From a bacterium (GTDB lineage: Bacteria; Bacteroidota; Bacteroidia; Bacteroidales; Bacteroidaceae): a stretch of DNA of 5,950 nt. A model generated the notes under the pieces. It worked only from the letters and a program-made list of their open reading frames with translations, made no database searches and was not told the origin of the DNA. This document shows, one piece after another, positions 5,201 through 5,950 of this stretch. Each line of letters begins with the position of its first letter. Position 1 is the stretch's first letter. Location: contig SFQP01000168.1 in assembly GCA_004562975.1 (NCBI GenBank), positions 1 to 5,950 on the forward strand, given 5' to 3'. Position numbers and translations under genes: made by a program.

Positions 5201-5950
5201 ATGCAAGAATTTGAACTTATTGCCAAAACCTTTCAGGGCTTAGAAGAGGTGTTGGCACAGGAAATCACCGAACTGGGAGCCGACAACGTGCAGATAGGTC
5301 GCCGCATGGTATCCTTCACCGGTGACAAGGCCATGATGTACCGTGCCAACTTCTGTCTGCGTACCGCCGTGCGCATCCTCAAACCCATCAAGCACTTCCG
5401 CGCCAAGGATGCCGACGAGGTGTACGATGCGGTGCGCAAGATTGACTGGAGCCAGTACCTCAGCGTCGACACTACCTTTGCCGTCGACACCGTCATCTTC
5501 TCTCCCGAGTTCCGCCACTCCAAGTTCGTGGCTTATAAGGTGAAGGATGCCATCGTCGACTACTTCCGCGACACCACAGGCGAGCGTCCCAACATCCGCA
5601 TCACCAACCCCGACGTCAAGCTCAACATCCACATTGCCGAAGAAGACTGCACCCTCTCGCTTGACAGCTCCGGCGAGAGCCTCCACCTGCGCGGTTACCG
5701 CACAGCCACCGTTGAGGCACCCATCAACGAGGTGCTGGCCGCCGGACTCATCAAGCTCACCGGTTGGCAGGCCGACTGCGACTTCATCGACCCCTTCTGC
5801 GGTTCCGGTACCTTCCTGGTCGAGGCCGCCCTCATGGCCCGCAACATCTATCCCGGCGTGTTCCGCAAAGAGTTCGGTTTTGAGAAATGGAAAGACTTCG
5901 ACCCCGACCTCCTGCAAGCCATCTATGAGGACGACTCCCAGGAGCGCGAG
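5201..5950 (+). CDS. THUMP-domain class I SAM-dependent RNA methyltransferase, 5' part
   Basis: The frame is open from ATG 5201 to the window edge (250 codons) and continues beyond it. The N-terminal part (residues 1-60, starting MQEFELIAKTFQGLEEVLAQ) is the ferredoxin-like region. Residues about 60-170 form a THUMP RNA-binding domain (FRAKDADEVYDAV, HSKFVAYKVKDAIVDYF, LSLDSSGESLHLRGYR). The methyltransferase domain then begins with the SAM-binding motif DPFCGSGTFLVEAA (197-210). This order matches the RlmL N-terminal half and its stand-alone Bacteroidetes homologues, which methylate guanine N2 in 23S rRNA. The rRNA target is inferred by family only, and the catalytic NPPY motif would lie past the edge. 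AGGAA directly abuts the ATG, too close for a classical ribosome site. Nothing is broken or missing in the visible part. Confidence 0.92.
   Translation, partial: MQEFELIAKTFQGLEEVLAQEITELGADNVQIGRRMVSFTGDKAMMYRANFCLRTAVRILKPIKHFRAKDADEVYDAVRKIDWSQYLSVDTTFAVDTVIFSPEFRHSKFVAYKVKDAIVDYFRDTTGERPNIRITNPDVKLNIHIAEEDCTLSLDSSGESLHLRGYRTATVEAPINEVLAAGLIKLTGWQADCDFIDPFCGSGTFLVEAALMARNIYPGVFRKEFGFEKWKDFDPDLLQAIYEDDSQERE

Noticed and set aside
5043..5243. Open frame of 66 codons upstream of the methyltransferase
   Set aside because: It starts with a non-ATG codon, overlaps the methyltransferase start in another frame and has no recognisable family features.
5240..5917. Reverse-strand open frame opposite the methyltransferase
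   Set aside because: The + strand encodes a complete THUMP domain and SAM motif without interruption.

Overview
The window looks like a chromosomal segment of a gut- or oral-type Bacteroidales bacterium, in the Prevotella/Bacteroides range. Four things suggest this: a secreted repeat protein with a Bacteroidales-style C-terminal sorting tail, TAnnTTTG-type -7 promoter elements, start codons with little or no Shine-Dalgarno sequence, and an S1 sulfatase of a type common in that order. All genes are on the + strand.

Layout. (1) Positions 2-2293 hold the 3' part of a large secreted modular protein whose start lies outside the window. It has two copies of a lectin-like module, a middle region, a characteristic Bacteroidales C-terminal domain and a sorting tail. 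(2) Positions 2318-2485 hold a 55-aa protein of a small Bacteroidales type, followed by a strong intrinsic terminator at 2531-2578. (3) Positions 2585-3537 form the most unusual part. A gene for a four-helix-bundle 'suffix' protein (238 aa, 2742-3458) sits between two arrays of a 10-bp CTATAG-centred repeat. The arrays are in opposite orientation and share a perfect 21-bp inverted match (2595-2615 with 3487-3507). The architecture resembles a small mobile cassette or an intervening sequence. (4) Positions 3559-4995 encode a secreted, serine-type formylglycine sulfatase. Its native C-terminus is still readable in another frame (4914-4958), so the gene has suffered an internal deletion with a frameshift. 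(5) Positions 5201-5950 hold the 5' part of a THUMP-domain RNA methyltransferase gene, behind a roughly 150-nt leader that may contain an attenuator.

The genes do not form an obvious single pathway. The secreted protein and the sulfatase fit surface glycan use. The methyltransferase is housekeeping. The four-helix cassette looks like an independent insertion between the terminator and the sulfatase. Both the four-helix protein and the sulfatase appear to lack about 30-40 residues compared with their families as I remember them, which could be real decay or an assembly problem. All family assignments come from reading the translated sequence; no database search was run.
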